Assembly: GCF_050389775.1 (NCBI RefSeq)
Contig: NZ_CP177144.1
Span: 2,480,001 to 2,544,000, forward strand
Source of the DNA: Marinibacterium sp050389775
Lineage (GTDB): Bacteria > Pseudomonadota > Alphaproteobacteria > Rhodobacterales > Rhodobacteraceae
Length of the DNA stretch: 64,000 nt
Direction: 5' to 3'
The notes beneath the pieces were generated by a model that saw only the letters and a program-made list of their open reading frames with translations, made no database searches and was not told the DNA's origin. Numbering within the stretch: position 1 is the stretch's first letter; every line of letters begins with the position of its first letter. The translations under genes were made by a program, and so were the position numbers. This document shows positions 62,518-64,000 of this stretch, in pieces.

Positions 62518-62562
62518 CAGGATTGCGACTGGCAAGGGCGCGGGGTAAGCCTGTGCCCGGAA

Positions 62563-62595
62563 ACGGCCCCGATGCGCGCGTCGCGTCGGGGCCGT
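62563..62595 (+). terminator. Hairpin after the BCCT gene
   Basis: ACGGCCCCGA / TCGGGGCCGT, a 10-bp stem with a GC-rich loop, lies between the BCCT gene and the aminotransferase gene. There is no T-run. Confidence 0.6.
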
Positions 62596-62615
62596 CATCG
62601 TGACGGAGGATCTTC

Positions 62616-63839
62616 ATGGCGCTGGACATTGAATTCGTGCGCGGCCAGTTTCCGGCCTTTGCGCAACCCGGGCTGGACAGCCAGCCCTTTTTCGAGAACG
62701 CCGGGGGATCGTATACCTGCCGCCAGGTCGTCGACCGGCTGCACCGGTTCTACACCCAGCGCAAGGTCCAGCCCTACGGGCCCTTTGACGCCAGCCGCCT
62801 GGGCGGCGAGGAAATGGACGAGGCCCGCGACAGGCTGGCCGCGCTGATGGGTGTCGAGCCGCAGGAACTGTCCTTCGGGCCATCGACGACGCAGAACACC
62901 TATGTGCTGGCCCAGGCCTTCCGGCAATGGATGAAGCCCGGCGAGACGATCATCGTGACCGACCAGGACCACGAGGCCAATTCCGGGCCCTGGCGGCGGC
63001 TGGCCGACGAGGGGATCACCGTTCGCGAGTGGAAGATCGACCCGGTCACCGGGCGGCTGAACCCCGAGGACCTGGAAAAGCTGCTGGACGAAAGCGTTCG
63101 GCTGGTCTGTTTCCCCCATTGTTCCAACGTGGTGGGCGAGATCAACCCGGTGATCGAGATCACCGCCATGGCCCATGCGGCCGGGGCCTTTGTCTGTGTC
63201 GACGGGGTGTCCTATGCCCCCCACGGCCTGCCCAACCTGGGCCAGATGGGTCCCGACATCTACCTGTTCTCGGCCTACAAGACCTATGGCCCGCACCAGG
63301 GCATCATGGTCATCCGCAAGGCGCTGGCCGCGCTGCTGCCCAACCAGGCGCATTATTTCAACGCCGACAGCCTCTACAAGAAATTCACCCCGGCCGGGCC
63401 CGACCATGCCCAGGTCGCGGCCTGCGCGGGCATCGCCGATTACATCGACATGCTGCATGACCATCACGGCGGCACCGGGCGCAGCCCGGCCGAGGCCGGC
63501 GATTTCGTGCATGACCTGATGCGCGACCACGAGATCGCGCTGTTGCAGCCGTTGCTCGATGCCGTGTCGTCGCGCAACGACCTGCGCCTGCTGGGCCCGG
63601 CCGAGGCCGCGCGCCGGGCGCCGACGGTGGCGCTGGACCTGGGCCGCCCGGCCGAGCCGGTGGCCGCCGCGCTGGCGCAGCGGGGGATCAATTGCGGGGG
63701 CGGCGATTTCTATGCCGTCCGGCCGCTGGGCGCGATGGGCGTCGATGCCCGCCAGGGCGTGCTGCGGCTGAGCTTCGTGCATTACACCACGATGGACGAG
63801 ATCGACCGCCTGATCGCGGCGCTCGACGAGGTGCTCTGA
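62616..63839 (+). CDS. Class V aminotransferase / cysteine-desulfurase-like PLP enzyme
   Basis: 407 residues. PLP fold type I with the Schiff-base Lys in FSAYKTYGPHQG (about residue 225). FGPSTTQNTYVLAQAF, VTDQDHEANSGPWRRL, FPHCSNVVGEINPV and FVCVDGVSYAPHGLP are typical of the class V group that includes cysteine desulfurases and related lyases. No conserved active-site Cys loop of IscS/SufS is visible, so desulfurase activity is uncertain and another lyase or aminotransferase activity is possible. ATG at 62616 follows a GAGGAT-like ribosome site. Confidence 0.88.
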   Translation: MALDIEFVRGQFPAFAQPGLDSQPFFENAGGSYTCRQVVDRLHRFYTQRKVQPYGPFDASRLGGEEMDEARDRLAALMGVEPQELSFGPSTTQNTYVLAQAFRQWMKPGETIIVTDQDHEANSGPWRRLADEGITVREWKIDPVTGRLNPEDLEKLLDESVRLVCFPHCSNVVGEINPVIEITAMAHAAGAFVCVDGVSYAPHGLPNLGQMGPDIYLFSAYKTYGPHQGIMVIRKALAALLPNQAHYFNADSLYKKFTPAGPDHAQVAACAGIADYIDMLHDHHGGTGRSPAEAGDFVHDLMRDHEIALLQPLLDAVSSRNDLRLLGPAEAARRAPTVALDLGRPAEPVAAALAQRGINCGGGDFYAVRPLGAMGVDARQGVLRLSFVHYTTMDEIDRLIAALDEVL

Positions 63840-64000
63840 GCCGCCGCCCGGTCCCCGCGACGCGGCGGCCGGGAGGCGGGCAGGGCGGGGCAGCGGCGGT
63901 TGACCGGCTGCATTAGCCGGGCCGGGCGCGGCGGATGGCCGGGGGCGGCACCTGCGGCAGGGCACTGCCGGTGGCCGGGTGCGGCACCTGCGGCCAAGCA
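63840..64000. other. Window end, GC-rich non-coding
   Basis: 161 bp without a supported gene. The words GGCCGGG and GGCGGCACCTGCGG recur (GGCACCTGCGGC at 63947 and 63983), again a small tandem repeat. Confidence 0.4.

Overview
The window is high-GC chromosomal DNA of an alphaproteobacterium, most likely a marine Rhodobacterales (Roseobacter-group) species. The markers are an F1Fo-ATPase zeta-type inhibitor (DUF1476), a permuted two-piece tmRNA with an ANDN-type tag next to alphaproteobacterial SspB, a GTTC-N7-GTTC SOS box, a DctD-like regulator without GAFTGA, stand-alone cobalamin-dependent methionine-synthesis proteins, an AcuI-type acryloyl-CoA reductase and DUF6538-type integrases. No species is assigned.

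Layout. (1) 1-2263: two RTX proteins, the first cut by the window edge, the second a serralysin-like zinc protease. (2) 2261-21103: an accessory region next to tRNA-Asn. Three direct copies of the 3' end of the tRNA gene (2261, 14382 and 21082) delimit two tandem integrated elements. Element A (2283-14381) carries a type III-like restriction-modification operon (Res, DUF4268, Mod, DUF4357, RelE-like/UvrD helicase). Element B (14402-21081) carries an IS256 transposase remnant, a family-1 uracil-DNA glycosylase and a RecD-like helicase with a C-terminal nuclease-like domain. Each element has a tyrosine-recombinase gene at its tRNA-proximal end, and each of these genes is cut off exactly at an IS3-type insertion sequence, so both elements look immobilised. 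(3) 21161-39300: core genes, namely an MBL hydrolase, an orphan histidine kinase, a CAT-anticodon tRNA, purMN, rnd, sufE, a corrinoid protein and homocysteine methyltransferase, an SOS-box radical SAM gene, purCSQ and a dctBD-like pair. (4) 39287-54899: phytase-like esterase, RNase E/G, tusA, ccdA, hydrolase-P450 pair, fumC with small overlapping genes, sspB, chrA. (5) 54900-64000: split ssrA, VWA-Hint protein, DinB protein, acuI-usp-BCCT cluster and a class V aminotransferase.

Functional links. Purine synthesis is spread over two sites (purM-purN, purC-purS-purQ). SspB and tmRNA act in one ribosome-rescue/proteolysis route and lie 2 kb apart. The corrinoid protein and the homocysteine methyltransferase look like parts of a split methionine synthase. 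acuI, usp and a BCCT carrier suggest uptake and breakdown of DMSP or a similar osmolyte.

Intergenic DNA is unusually rich in simple and complex tandem repeats (units of 6, 7, 26/104, 40, 63 and 147 bp) and in dispersed inverted repeats. The best candidates for under-described biology are the two defence-like cassettes of the tRNA-Asn elements, above all the helicase-nuclease plus uracil-DNA glycosylase pair, followed by the RelE-UvrD helicase coupled to the restriction-modification operon.
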